A stretch of 64,000 nt of DNA, taken from assembly GCA_963966185.1 (NCBI GenBank), contig CAWZYM010000277.1:62001-126000 (forward strand), in the 5' to 3' direction. This stretch comes from Rhabditoides inermis. Lineage: Eukaryota; Nematoda; Chromadorea; Rhabditida; Rhabditidae. Positions 1 to 12,779 of this stretch are shown one piece after another. Every line of letters starts with the position of its first letter. Within the stretch, counting starts at the first letter, position 1. The position numbers were made by a program, and so were the translations under genes. The notes below the pieces were generated by a model, which saw nothing but the letters and a program-made list of their open reading frames with translations, had not been told where the DNA came from and made no database searches.

Positions 1-3000
1 CCCACTCATTCTCGGTCGACGGATTATGTTTCCGCTCGTCGGATTCTGATTGTCCGACACAAACGTTCACTTTACATCCACTCCCACTCATTCTCGGTCG
101 ACGGATTCTGTTTCCGCTCGTCGGATTCTGATCGTCCGACACAAACATTCACTTTACATCCACTCCCACTCATTCTCGGTCGACGGATTCTGTTTCCGCT
201 CGTCGGATTATGATCGTCCAACACAAACATTAACTTTACATCCACTCCCACTCATTCTCGGTCGACGGATTCCGTTTCCGCTCGTCGGATTCTGATCGTC
301 CGACACAAACATTCACCTTACATCCACTCCAACTCATTCTCGGTCGACGGATTCTGTTTCCGCTCGTCGGATTCTGATCGTCCGACACAAACATTCACTT
401 TACATCCAGTCCCACTCATTCTCGGTCGACGGATTCTGTTTCCGCTCGTCGGATTCTGATCGTCCGACACAAACATTCACTTTACATCCACTCCCACTCA
501 TTCTCGGTCGACGGATTCTGTTTCCGCTCGTCGGATTCTGATCGTCCGACACAAACATTCACTTTACATCCAGTCCCACTCATTCTCGGTCGACGGATTC
601 TGTTTCCGCTCGTCGGATTCTGATCGTCCGACACAAACATTCACTTTACATCCACTCCCACTCATTCTCGGTCGACGGATTCTGTTTCCGCTCGTCGGAT
701 TCTGATCGTCCGACACAAACATTCACTTTACATCCACTCCCACTCATTCTCGGTCGACGGATTCTGTTTCCGCTCGTCGGATTCTGATCGTCCGACACAA
801 ACATTCACTTTACATCCACTCCCACTCATTCTCGGTCGACGGATTCTGTTTCCGCTCGTCGGATTCTGATCGTCCGACACAAACATTCACTTTACATCCA
901 CTCCCACTCATTCTCGGTCGACGGATTCTGTTTCCGCTCGTCGGATTCTGATCGTACGACACAAACATTCACTTTACATCCAGTCACACTCATTCTCGGT
1001 CGACGGATTCTGTTTCCGCTCGTCGGATTCTGATCGTCCGACACAAACATTCACTTTACATCCACTCCCACTCATTCTCGGTCGACGGATTCTGTTTCCG
1101 CTCGTCGGATTCTGATCGTCCGACACAAACATTCACTTTACATCCAGTCCCACTCATTCTCGGTCGACGGATTCTGTTTCCGCTCGTCGGATTCTGATCG
1201 TCCGACACAAACATTCACTTTACATCCACTCCCACTCATTCTCGGTCGACGGATTCTGTTTCCGCTCGTCGGATTCTGATCGTCCGACACAAACATTCAC
1301 TTTACATCCACTCCCACTCATTCTCGGTCGACGGATTCTGTTTCCGCTCGTCGGATTCTGATCGTCCGACACAAACATTCACTTTACATCCACTCCCACT
1401 CATTCTCGGTCGACGGATTCTGTTTCCGCTCGTCGGATTCTGATCGTCCGACACAAACATTCACTTTACATCCACTCCCACTCATTCTCGGTCGACGGAT
1501 TCTGTTTCCGCTCGTCGGATTCTGATCGTACGACACAAACATTCACTTTACATCCAGTCACACTCATTCTCGGTCGACGGATTCTGTTTCCGCTCGTCGG
1601 ATTCTGATCGTCCGACACAAACATTCACTTTACATCCACTCCCACTCATTCTCGGTCGACGGATTCTGTTTCCGCTCGTCGGATTCTGATCGTCCGACAC
1701 AAACATTCACTTTACATCCACTCCCACTTATTCTCGGTCGACGGATTCTGTTTCCGCTCGTCGGATTCTGATCGTCCGACACAAACATTCACTTTACATC
1801 CACTCCCACTCATTCTCGGTCGACAGATTCTGTTTCCGCTCGTCGGATTCTGATCGTCCGACACAAACATTCACCTTACATCCACTCCAACTCATTCTCG
1901 GTCGACGGATTCTGTTTCCGCTCGTCGGATTATGATCGTCCAACACAAACATTAACTTTACATCCACTCCCACTCATTCTCGGTCGACGGATTCTGTTTC
2001 CGCTCGTCGGATTCTGATCGTCCGACACAAACATTCACTTTACATCCACTCCCACTCATTCTCGGTCGACGGATTCTGTTTCCGCTCGTCGGATTCTGAT
2101 CGTCCGACACAAACATTCACTTTACATCCACTCCCACTCATTCTCGGTCGACGGATTCTGTTTCCGCTCGTCGGATTCTGATCGTCCGACACAAACATTC
2201 ACTTTACATCCACTCCCACTCATTCTCGGTCGACGGATTCTGTTTCCGCTCGTCGGATTATGATCGTCCAACACAAACATTCACTTTACATCCACTCCCA
2301 CTCATTCTCGGTCGACGGATTCTGTTTCCGCTCGTCGGATTCTGATCGTCCGACACAAACATTCACTTTACATCCACTCCCACTCATTCTCGGTCGACGG
2401 ATTCTGTTTCCGCTCGTCGGATTGTGATCGTCCGACACAAACATTCACTTTACATCCACTCCCACTCATTCTCGGTCGACGGATTCTGTTTCCGCTCGTC
2501 GGATTCTGATCGTCCGACACAAACATTCACTTTACATCCACTCCCACTCATTCTCGGTCGACGGATTCTGTTTCCGCTCGTCGGATTATGATCGTCCAAC
2601 ACAAACATTCACTTTACATCCACTCCCACTCATTCTCGGTCGACGGATTCTGTTTCCGCTCGTCGGATTATGATCGTCCAACACAAACATTCACTTTACA
2701 TCCACTCTCACTCATTCTCGGTCGACAGATTCTGTTTCCGCTCGTCGGATTATGATCGTCCAACACAAACATTCACTTTACATCCACTCCCACTCATTCT
2801 CGGTCGACAGATTCTGTTTCCGCTCGTCGGATTATGATCGTCCAACACAAACATTCACTTTCCATCCACTCCCACTCATTCTCGGTCGACGGATTCTGTT
2901 TCCGCTCGTCGGATTCTGATCGTCCGACACAAACATTCACTTTCCATCCACCCCCACTCATTCTCGGTCGACGGATTCTGTTTCCGCTCAACGGTTTCTG

Positions 3001-6000
3001 ATCGTCCAACACAAACATTCACTTTACATCCACTCCCACTCATTCTCGGTCGACGGATTATGTTTTCGCTCGTCGGATTATGATCGTCCAACACAAACAT
3101 TCACTTTACATCCACTCCCACTCATTCTCGGTCGACGGATTCTGTTTCCGCTCGTCGGATTCTGATCGTCCGACACAAACATTCACTTTCCATCCACTCC
3201 CACTCATTCTCGGTCGACGGATTCTGTTTCCGCTCAACGGTTTCTGATCGTCCAACACAAACATTCACTTTACATCCACTCCCACTCATTCTCGGTCGAC
3301 GGATTCTGTTTCCGCTCGTCGGACTCTGATCGTCCGACACAAACATTCACTTTACATCCACTCCCACTCATTCTCGGTCGACGGATTCTGTTTCCGCTCG
3401 TCGGATTCTGATCGTCCGACACAAACATTCACTTTACATCCACTCCCACTCATTCTCGGTCGACGGATTCTGTTTCCGCTCGTCGGATTCTGATCGTCCG
3501 ACACAAACATTCACTTTCCATCCACTCCCACTCATTCTCGGTCGACGGATTCTGTTTCCGCTCAACGGTTTCTGATCGTCCAACACAAACATTCACTTTA
3601 CATCCACTCCCACTCATTCTCGGTCGACGGATTCTGTTTCCGCTCGTCGGACTCTGATCGTCCGACACAAACATTCACTTTACATCCACTCCCACTCATT
3701 CTCGGTCGACGGATTCTGTTTCCGCTCGTCGGACTCTGATCGACCGACACAAACGTTCACTTTACATCCACTCCCACTCATTCTCGGTCGACAGGTTCTG
3801 TTTCCGCTCGTCGGATTCTGATCGTCCGACACAAACATTCACTTTACATCCACTCCCACTCATTCTCGGTCGACGGATTATGTTTCCGCTCGTCGGATTC
3901 TGATCGTCCGACACAAACGTTCACTTTACATCCACTCCCACTCATTCTCGGTCGACGGATTATGTTTCCGCTCGTCGGATTCTGATTGTCCGACACAAAC
4001 GTTCACTTTACATCCACTCCCACTCATTCTCGGTCGACAGGTTCTGTTTCCGCTCGTCGGATTCTGATCGTCCGACACAAACATTCACTTTACATCCACT
4101 CCCACTCATTCTCGGTCGACGGATTATGTTTCCGCTCGTCGGATTCTGATCGTCCGACACAAACGTTCACTTTACATCCACTCCCACTCATTCTCGGTCG
4201 ACGGATTATGTTTCCGCTCGTCGGATTCTGATTGTCCGACACAAACGTTCACTTTACATCCACTCCCACTCATTCTCGGTCGACAGGTTCTGTTTCCGCT
4301 CGTCGGATTCTGATCGTCCGACACAAACATTCACTTTACATCCACTCCCACTCATTCTCGGTCGACGGATTATGTTTCCGCTCGTCGGATTCTGATCGAC
4401 CGACACAAACATTCACTTTACATCCACTCCCACTCATTCTCGGTCGACGGATTATGTTTCCGCTCGTCGGATTCTGATTGTCCGACACAAACGTTCACTT
4501 TACATCCACTCCCACTCATTCTCGGTCGACAGGTTCTGTTTCCGCTCGTCGGATTCTGATCGTCCGACACAAACATTCACTTTACATCCACTCCCACTCA
4601 TTCTCGGTCGACGGATTATGTTTCCGCTCGTCGGATTCTGATCGTCCGACACAAACGTTCACTTTACATCCACTCCCACTCATTCTCGGTCGACGGATTC
4701 TGTTTCCGCTCGTCGGATTCTGATCGTCCGACACAAACATTCACTTTACATCCACTCCCACTCATTCTCGGTCGACGGATTATGTTTCCGCTCGTCGGAT
4801 TCTGATTGTCCGACACAAACGTTCACTTTACATCCACTCCCACTCATTCTCGGTCGACAGGTTCTGTTTCCGCTCGTCGGATTCTGATCGTCCGACACAA
4901 ACATTCACTTTACATCCACTCCCACTCATTCTCGGTCGACGGATTATGTTTCCGCTCGTCGGATTCTGATCGTCCGACACAAACGTTCACTTTACATCCA
5001 CTCCCACTCATTCTCGGTCGACGGATTCTGTTTCCGCTCGTCGGATTCTGATCGTCCGACACAAACATTCACTTTACATCCACTCCCACTCATTCTCGGT
5101 CGACGGATTATGTTTCCGCTCGTCGGATTCTGATTGTCCGACACAAACGTTCACTTTACATCCACTCCCACTCATTCTCGGTCGACGGATTCTGTTTCCG
5201 CTCGTCGGATTCTGATCGTCCGACACAAACATTCACTTTACATCCACTCCCACTCATTCTCGGTCGACGGATTCTGTTTCCGCTCGTCGGATTATGATCG
5301 TCCAACACAAACATTAACTTTACATCCACTCCCACTCATTCTCGGTCGACGGATTCCGTTTCCGCTCGTCGGATTCTGATCGTCCGACACAAACATTCAC
5401 CTTACATCCACTCCAACTCATTCTCGGTCGACGGATTCTGTTTCCGCTCGTCGGATTCTGATCGTCCGACACAAACATTCACTTTACATCCAGTCCCACT
5501 CATTCTCGGTCGACGGATTCTGTTTCCGCTCGTCGGATTCTGATCGTCCGACACAAACATTCACTTTACATCCACTCCCACTCATTCTCGGTCGACGGAT
5601 TCTGTTTCCGCTCGTCGGATTCTGATCGTCCGACACAAACATTCACTTTACATCCAGTCCCACTCATTCTCGGTCGACGGATTCTGTTTCCGCTCGTCGG
5701 ATTCTGATCGTCCGACACAAACATTCACTTTACATCCACTCCCACTCATTCTCGGTCGACGGATTCTGTTTCCGCTCGTCGGATTCTGATCGTCCGACAC
5801 AAACATTCACTTTACATCCACTCCCGTTCATTCTCGGTCGACGGATTCTGTTTCCGCTCGTCGGATTCTGATCGTCCGACACAAACATTCACTTTACATC
5901 CACTCCCACTCATTCTCGGTCGACGGATTCTGTTTTCGCTCGTCGGATTCTGATCGTCCGACACAAACATTCACTTTACATCCACTCCCACTCATTCTCG

Positions 6001-8846
6001 GTCGACGGATTCTGTTTCCGCTCGTCGGATTCTGATCGTACGACACAAACATTCACTTTACATCCAGTCACACTCATTCTCGGTCGACGGATTCTGTTTC
6101 CGCTCGTCGGATTCTGATCGTCCGACACAAACATTCACTTTAAATCCACTCCCACTCATTCTCGGTCGACGGATTCTGTTTCCGCTCGTCGGATTCTGAT
6201 CGTCCGACACAAACATTCACTTTACATCCACTCCCACTCATTCTCGGTCGACGGATTCTGTTTCCGCTCGTCGGATTCTGATCGTCCGACACAAACATTC
6301 ACTTTACATCCACTCCCACTCATTCTCGGTCGACAGATTCTGTTTCCGCTCGTCGGATTCTGATCGTCCGACACAAACATTCACCTTACATCCACTCCAA
6401 CTCATTCTCGGTCGACGGATTCTGTTTCCGCTCGTCGGATTATGATCGTCCAACACAAACATTAACTTTACATCCACTCCCACTCATTCTCGGTCGACGG
6501 ATTCTGTTTCCGCTCGTCGGATTCTGATCGTCCGACACAAACATTCACTTTACATCCACTCCCACTCATTCTCGGTCGACGGATTCTGTTTCCGCTCGTC
6601 GGATTCTGATCGTCCGACACAAACATTCACTTTACATCCACTCCCACTCATTCTCGGTCGACGGATTCTGTTTCCGCTCGTCGGATTCTGATCGTCCGAC
6701 ACAAACATTCACTTTACATCCACTCCCACTCATTCTCGGTCGACGGATTCTGTTTCCGCTCGTCGGATTATGATCGTCCAACACAAACATTCACTTTACA
6801 TCCACTCCCACTCATTCTCGGTCGACGGATTCTGTTTCCGCTCGTCGGATTCTGATCGTCCGACACAAACATTCACTTTACATCCACTCCCACTCATTCT
6901 CGGTCGACGGATTCTGTTTCCGCTCGTCGGATTGTGATCGTCCGACACAAACATTCACTTTACATCCACTCCCACTCATTCTCGGTCGACGGATTCTGTT
7001 TCCGCTCGTCGGATTCTGATCGTCCGACACAAACATTCACTTTACATCCACTCCCACTCATTCTCGGTCGACGGATTCTGTTTCCGCTCGTCGGATTATG
7101 ATCGTCCAACACAAACATTCACTTTACATCCACTCCCACTCATTCTCGGTCGACGGATTCTGTTTCCGCTCGTCGGATTATGATCGTCCAACACAAACAT
7201 TCACTTTACATCCACTCTCACTCATTCTCGGTCGACAGATTCTGTTTCCGCTCGTCGGATTATGATCGTCCAACACAAACATTCACTTTACATCCACTCC
7301 CACTCATTCTCGGTCGACAGATTCTGTTTCCGCTCGTCGGATTATGATCGTCCAACACAAACATTCACTTTCCATCCACTCCCACTCATTCTCGGTCGAC
7401 GGATTCTGTTTCCGCTCGTCGGATTCTGATCGTCCGACACAAACATTCACTTTCCATCCACTCCCACTCATTCTCGGTCGACGGATTCTGTTTCCGCTCA
7501 ACGGTTTCTGATCGTCCAACACAAACATTCACTTTACATCCACTCCCACTCATTCTCGGTCGACGGATTATGTTTTCGCTCGTCGGATTATGATCGTCCA
7601 ACACAAACATTCACTTTACATCCACTCCCACTCATTCTCGGTCGACGGATTCTGTTTCCGCTCGTCGGATTCTGATCGTCCGACACAAACATTCACTTTC
7701 CATCCACTCCCACTCATTCTCGGTCGACGGATTCTGTTTCCGCTCAACGGTTTCTGATCGTCCAACACAAACATTCACTTTACATCCACTCCCACTCATT
7801 CTCGGTCGACGGATTCTGTTTCCGCTCGTCGGATTCTGATCGTCCGACACAAACATTCACTTTCCATCCACTCCCACTCATTCTCGGTCGACGGATTCTG
7901 TTTCCGCTCAACGGTTTCTGATCGTCCAACACAAACATTCACTTTACATCCACTCCCACTCATTCTCGGTCGACGGATTCTGTTTTCGCTCGTCGGATTA
8001 TGATCGTCCAACACAAACATTCACTTTACATCCACTCCCACTCATTCTCGGTCGACGGATTCTGTTTTCGCTCGTCGGATTATGATCGTCCAACACAAAC
8101 ATTCACTTTACATCCACTCCCACTCATTCTCGGTCGACGGATTCTGTTTCCGCTCGTCGGATTCTGATCGTCCAACACAAACATTCACTTTCCATCCACT
8201 CCCACTCATTCTCGGTCGACGGATTCTGTTTCCGCTCGTCGGATTCTGATCGTCCGACACAAACATTCACTTTACATCCACTCCCACTCATTCTCGGTCG
8301 ACAGATTCTGTTTCCGCTCGTCGGATTCTGATCGTCCGACACAAACATTCACTTTACATCCACTCCCACTCATTCTCGGTCGACAGATTCTGTTTCCGCT
8401 CGTCGGATTCTGATCGTCCGACACAAACATTCACTTTACATCCACTCCCACTCATTCTCGGTCGACAGATTCTGTTTCCGCTCGTCGGATTCTGATCGTC
8501 CGACACAAACATTCACTTTACATCCACTCCCACTCATTCTCGGTCGACAGATTCTGTTTCCGCTCGTCGGATTCTGATCGTCCGACACAAACTTTCACTT
8601 TACATCCACTCCCACTCATTCTCGGTCGACAGATTCTGTTTCCGCTCGTCGGATTCTGATCGTCCGACACAAACATTCACTTTACATCCACTCCCACTTA
8701 TTCTCGGTCGACAGATTCTGTTTCCGCTCGTCGGATTCTGATCGTCCGACACAAACTTTCACTTTACATCCACTCCCACTCATTCTCGGTCGACGGATTC
8801 TGTTTCCGATCGTCGGATTCTGATCGTCCAACACAAACATTCACTT
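1..8846. repeat. 82-bp satellite array, about 108 tandem copies
   Basis: The unit is 82 bp and contains the landmarks CTCATTCTCGGTCGACGG, TTTCCGCTCGTCGGATT and CGACACAAACATTCACTTTA, repeated without interruption from the first base to 8,846, where it stops inside a unit and a short (GA)n follows. Copies differ by point changes (GGATTCTG or GGATTATG, GTCCGAC or GTACGAC, TACATC or TCCATC). Since 82 is not a multiple of 3, three units make 246 bp and by chance give 74-81 codon open frames; I do not regard these as genes. The unit contains a short inverted pair, TCGGA and TCCGA. The array continues beyond the left edge. Its chromosomal role (centromeric, subtelomeric or interstitial) cannot be told from the sequence. 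Confidence 0.98.
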
Positions 8847-8893
8847 TGAGAGAGAGAGAGAGACTAATGGGAAGATATATTGTTGTATTCCAG

Positions 8894-9647
8894 CCGTGGA
8901 TCGTGGACTACGTTCGTCCCCGCATCACAGTGCGGGAGTGGAATGCGGCTAGGAGAGACTGTGGGGCCACGTATCAACTCAGGGTGCGTGGGATACTGTC
9001 ATTACACACTACTCTCATTGCGTATTGAAGTACAATAACTAGTAGTAGATAATTGCAGGCGCAATTGCTTCGATCGGACGAGATGTTCGATCGGAACGTG
9101 AAGCTGCCGCGCTTCCGACTGGTGGAGAAGAGTGTGGAACAGTGGCAGGGTTGGTGAGGGGGAGGGAGTCAGAAAGGAGATGATAGAGAGTAGAGAGTGG
9201 ACGATGAAGAAGAGCGAATGGAGGAAAAAAGAGAGGCTCTGCTCTGTTTCGCTTGTTTGGTTGTAAATAAAGAAAATTTATTTGAGTGGAAATGATACTA
9301 CTTCAATTTCCAGACGGAGCGTGGGAGGAGTCTTCGATCGTGTTCGATGAGTACCCGATTGGAATGCGCAAGATTAGAATCATGAGCTCCGGAAAGGTAC
9401 GGGAGGTCGATATATCATTCAATAATTTAATTTTACTCTGCGTTCAGGACTGACAGTTCTGGTACGGCCACTACGGCTACAAGTTTGCCAACACTGAACT
9501 CGTCGTCGAATTCCCGCAAGAGGTTTGTAGTGGGTACACAAGTGTTGATTATCAGTTGTTTATTTAAGGATTTAGGTTCGTCTGAAAGAACCGGATGAGT
9601 TTGCTGACACGGGCAGCTTGCGCACTCGTTTTGGCGGATTCTTATGA
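8894..9647 (+). pseudogene. 3' half of an F-box-associated (FBA) domain gene, truncated by the satellite
   Basis: Five exons join in frame: 8,894-8,983, 9,059-9,149, 9,314-9,396, 9,448-9,522 and 9,576-9,647, with GT...AG borders. The translation follows the FBA domain of FBXO2/6/44-type F-box proteins: an initial P-W-I-V stretch, VREWNAARRDCGATYQL (counterpart of V-x-DW-x-SGRSDAGCLYEL), then DGAWEESSIVFDEYPIGMRK, a Q-F-W-x-GHYG motif and TELVVEF. In that family the FBA domain recruits glycoprotein or other substrates to SCF ubiquitin ligases. The upstream F-box exons are missing: the satellite lies only about 50 bp before the first recognisable exon. A TGA at 9,451-9,453 replaces the residue before QFW; an alternative acceptor at 9,454-9,456 would bypass it with loss of three residues. 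I read it as a decapitated pseudogene, though residual expression is possible. Confidence 0.72.
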
Positions 9648-10132
9648 AAACATGGCCATATACACAGTTTTTCATGCTGATTCCGAAAATGAGCATAACT
9701 TTTCCGAAATACTTGTTTGAAATATTGTTTGACTGCCACCGAATAGACTACCCATGAAAATGACCTGTCAACAACAGCAGCGTGGCCGAATGTGTATTGC
9801 TGTCTACGGATAACATCTCGCAGAAATCTATCTGAATTCTTTCTGTAACCGTATGGTCGTTAATCGACACTCAATATGGCAGAGGCAGAGGCGGAGGCGG
9901 AGGAACTTTAATTCAGTATTCATGGAAACCACCTTGGAAATATGTGAGAAGTATTACACATGCGAACGTTTATCACTTTTACAAATATAAATGTATATCA
10001 GTATATCGAGTTAAAAGATATGTATATGAAATGATCAGAATGGAGCAAAAATCACAGGTCTATCTGCACTGACACACGGGAGGCTTTACTGGTTACTGTA
10101 TCGAGAAGGAATCGAGAGTACTGTAGATCGAA
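9648..10132. other. intergenic, nothing recognised
   Basis: AT-rich sequence between the FBA fragment and the convergent small gene. A GAGG(C)-rich micro-run lies near 9,880-9,905. I see no coding exons with splice signals and no RNA gene. Confidence 0.5.
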
Positions 10133-10777
10133 TCACTTCTTGAGAAAGATAATGCACTTGTCGCCAAAGTAGTAGCGAGCCTGTGTCGACCACCTGAGCA
10201 AAAAATGGAATGTGAAACCAAATACAGTAACTTTACAAAGTTCAACATATCGACATCGTACCCAATAAATACATACAGTCCTAGAGACTGTCCGACCGTG
10301 CAACTAGAGCTACACGAAATATGTGAACAAACGTGTAAACATTGATACTCACAGCCATTTTTCTGCGTCTTTCTCCTTTAGAGAACGGCAATGTTGTCTC
10401 CTGCGATCACTGCTGGTGTCGCTCCCAGTCTGGCGTAGGCCTGTAACGTGTTTCAAATCTCAATAACAATAGGCGTCGAGTGACGCACGTTGGCCTTGAT
10501 GTCGCGTCCCATTTTCTTCATGTCAATGGCCAGCAGACCTGCCTGGGCGAGCGCATCTCGTTTCACCGCCACATTTTTGTAGAACGTCCTGGAAAGAAGC
10601 GAAACTACCGAGAGTGGGTGCGAATGCTTGGCGCACTCACTGGTAGCCCCGCTCTTTCTTGGATGGGAATCGAATGATGCCGTCGAATCGCTGTGTGAGT
10701 GCCGCGATCAGAGCCTGTCTGCTATATTCGGTGCCGGGCGGACCGGCGAGCACGGTACTGTAGATGCAAAGCTCCAT
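10133..10777 (-). CDS. small unidentified protein, four exons, with an apparent frameshift
   Basis: Minus-strand exons: 10,641-10,777 (ATG at 10,777, starting MELCIYSTVLAGPPG), 10,489-10,588 (YKNVAVKRDALAQAGLLAI), 10,353-10,440 (AYARLGATPAVIAGDNIAVL) and 10,133-10,193 (TQARYYFGDKCIIFLKK, then TGA). The first three join in phase. Exon 3 meets a TAA at 10,378-10,380 directly after the last residue quoted; the continuing frame (KEKDAEKW, well spliced to exon 4) lies two bases out of register. So there is either a 2-nt frameshift, which would make this a recent pseudogene or an assembly error, or a 99-residue protein ending at the TAA. I do not recognise the family: the product looks like a basic, soluble alpha/beta protein with no signal peptide. 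The 5' LTR of the neighbouring element starts 15 bp upstream of the ATG, so the native promoter has been displaced. Confidence 0.5.
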
Positions 10778-10792
10778 CTTCCATGTCGCCTG

Positions 10793-11528
10793 TGTCGTGG
10801 ATTCCACGACCGAAACCATATCAATTTGACTATGACCATGTGACAACCACTCTGTGAGAACAACATGATTACATGATACCGTACTACCGTACTACCCGCT
10901 GAACGAACACTGTACTCTCTGTCGCTGTTCGCATGAAGGATGAGAAGAAGAAGCGTCGCCGTGAATTCGTCTGCCCCGTCTGCGCCTGTCTGGAGCCGGC
11001 ACTTTCCTCGCCCACTCGGCCGCCCTCGTCTTCCACACACCCGCCACACACCTACGCGGAGACGCCACACGCTCCGAATTCTAGCCCCGCCCCCTCCTTT
11101 TTGTATTGTCTCATTGTTCGGTGATAGCGATGCTTGAGTAAGGTCGGTCCCGTTCCATGGTTTTACCCGAGTTGGGTTTAGGATACTAGCGGAATGCAGT
11201 AGTCCCTTCTATACCTAGTTGCGACTAGTGTTTATGTGTTATGATTTGGAGTGATGCTCCATTGTCTTGTTGTCGTGGACGTGTGTCCGACATTGTTTTG
11301 TGTGTCCCCGCCGGCGTGCGGTCTTTCCTGGTTATCAGTAAAGCTCTCTTCTTATTACAACGCGTTTCTAATGTCTTCTAGTATAATTGGCTTTCTATAG
11401 TTTACGGAGGTTCCAATCATTCCTCCTTCGAATCGTGTCTTCTTTGATTGTCTAGACATCGCGCAGAGTTTGGGTTTGGTCGCTATTCGGTTATAGTGGA
11501 CCATCCCATTCCTATTCTTCCTGAAACA
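10793..11528 (+). repeat. 5' LTR (736 bp)
   Basis: Starts TGTCGTGG and ends CTGAAACA. It is nearly identical to the 3' LTR over the first roughly 430 bp and again over the last roughly 75 bp. It carries about 190 bp (around 11,270-11,455) that the 3' copy lacks; this part includes an AGTAAAG and a GT-rich stretch that could be the R/U5 polyadenylation region. Confidence 0.75.
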
Positions 11529-11529
11529 T

Positions 11530-11541
11530 TGGTGCATCGGC
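11530..11541 (+). promoter_or_regulatory. primer binding site for tRNA-Gly
   Basis: TGGTGCATCGGC starts one base after the 5' LTR. It is the exact complement of the last 12 nt (CCGATGC acceptor strand, discriminator A, CCA) of the widespread eukaryotic tRNA-Gly(GCC), recalled from general knowledge. It then departs from the T-arm sequence. Confidence 0.75.
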
Positions 11542-12769
11542 TCGGTTAACACGAATCCAGCCGTTTCACTCTCGCGTATGTCACATTTCGTTGTTTTGCG
11601 CGATTGCATCATCTTGCACTTTGCGCCTGTGCGTTCTTTGATTTGGCTAGTTGGCTCTGTCAGCTTCCAAATCATTTCTATTGCTCGATACTGATATAGT
11701 GGACTAACTCAACTGATATCAATCGAAACCACCACCATTATCGATCCACGTATCGATTAAACCACCGGTCGACGAACCGAGAACGGCCCACGTGCCAAAT
11801 CACAACGCTTTTGCGGCTTCATGTGTCAAACATAACACCTCTGAACCACCACCAGAACCTCTGAACCACCATATTTAATTGATTATATCCGCTCTCATTC
11901 ACAACTTTCTTCGCGATTTGCACGCGTTTCGAAACTTTGAAAACCAGCTACGCGGTATCGATCGATAACCGCCACCACTACCTCACTACCTCACTCTGTC
12001 CGAGCATTTTCCCACGCTCACCCACAACCTCGCAACCGCTCACTATCGTGTGAGCAGCTATTCTATTCTCACTCATCCCCATTACCGATTGGGCCGTAAC
12101 GTGATTGAGTTTATGAAACCGAAATAACCGAAACAGAGATGATGATGAAACAAGCAACACAGACAATAACGTGATTGCAGCCAACCCCTTTCAGATCCAA
12201 ACAACAACAGCGACATGTTCACTCGATTGCTGATTCATCCAACCACTATGACGCGATGACTACCACAACTTGATAAAATATGGCGCCTCTAACCTCAACG
12301 CTAAACGCACCGCTCTTACCGCACCTCTGGTCGAGGGGGAGGGTCGCGGCTAGTGAACCGCGACTGTTAGTGTTAGTCACTACTGATACAGTACTGCTTA
12401 TGTTTTGAAACAACCATTATATATGACTATTGATAACGAGCGAATCTCTTTCGATTAAACACACTATTAAGTCGGAGCTACCGTAACCCTTCTATGACTA
12501 CGGTACCTACCGTACGCTTACCTACCGTATTCTAGTACTGATTACAGTAACCACTATTTCTTTGTATCGCGCACTGTTTGGCGGATATAACGGACTCTTC
12601 CACTAACAACCTGTGCACACTAATATCACAACATGATCTCAAACCGGGAAGTGTCACGAGTATGCTGTGGCTGCCCATTTTCTGTAATCACCCACAACCG
12701 CTACAACCAAGTGAATCGACTGTATGCGACATCATTTAAACTTCCCGTTTGGCCGCACATTTCCTTGCG

Positions 12770-12779
12770 AAAGGGGGAG
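12770..12779 (+). promoter_or_regulatory. polypurine tract
   Basis: AAAGGGGGAG abuts the 3' LTR start, the position where plus-strand priming occurs in LTR retrotransposons. It fixes the element's orientation and left-to-right reading. Confidence 0.8.

Noticed and set aside
50..8348. Repeated 74-81 codon open frames on both strands
   Set aside because: They arise because three 82-bp satellite units equal 82 codons; they have no splice signals, start context or conservation beyond the DNA repeat.
1..8846. CRISPR-like direct repeat array
   Set aside because: No unique spacers: the whole 82-bp unit repeats, and the genome is eukaryotic.
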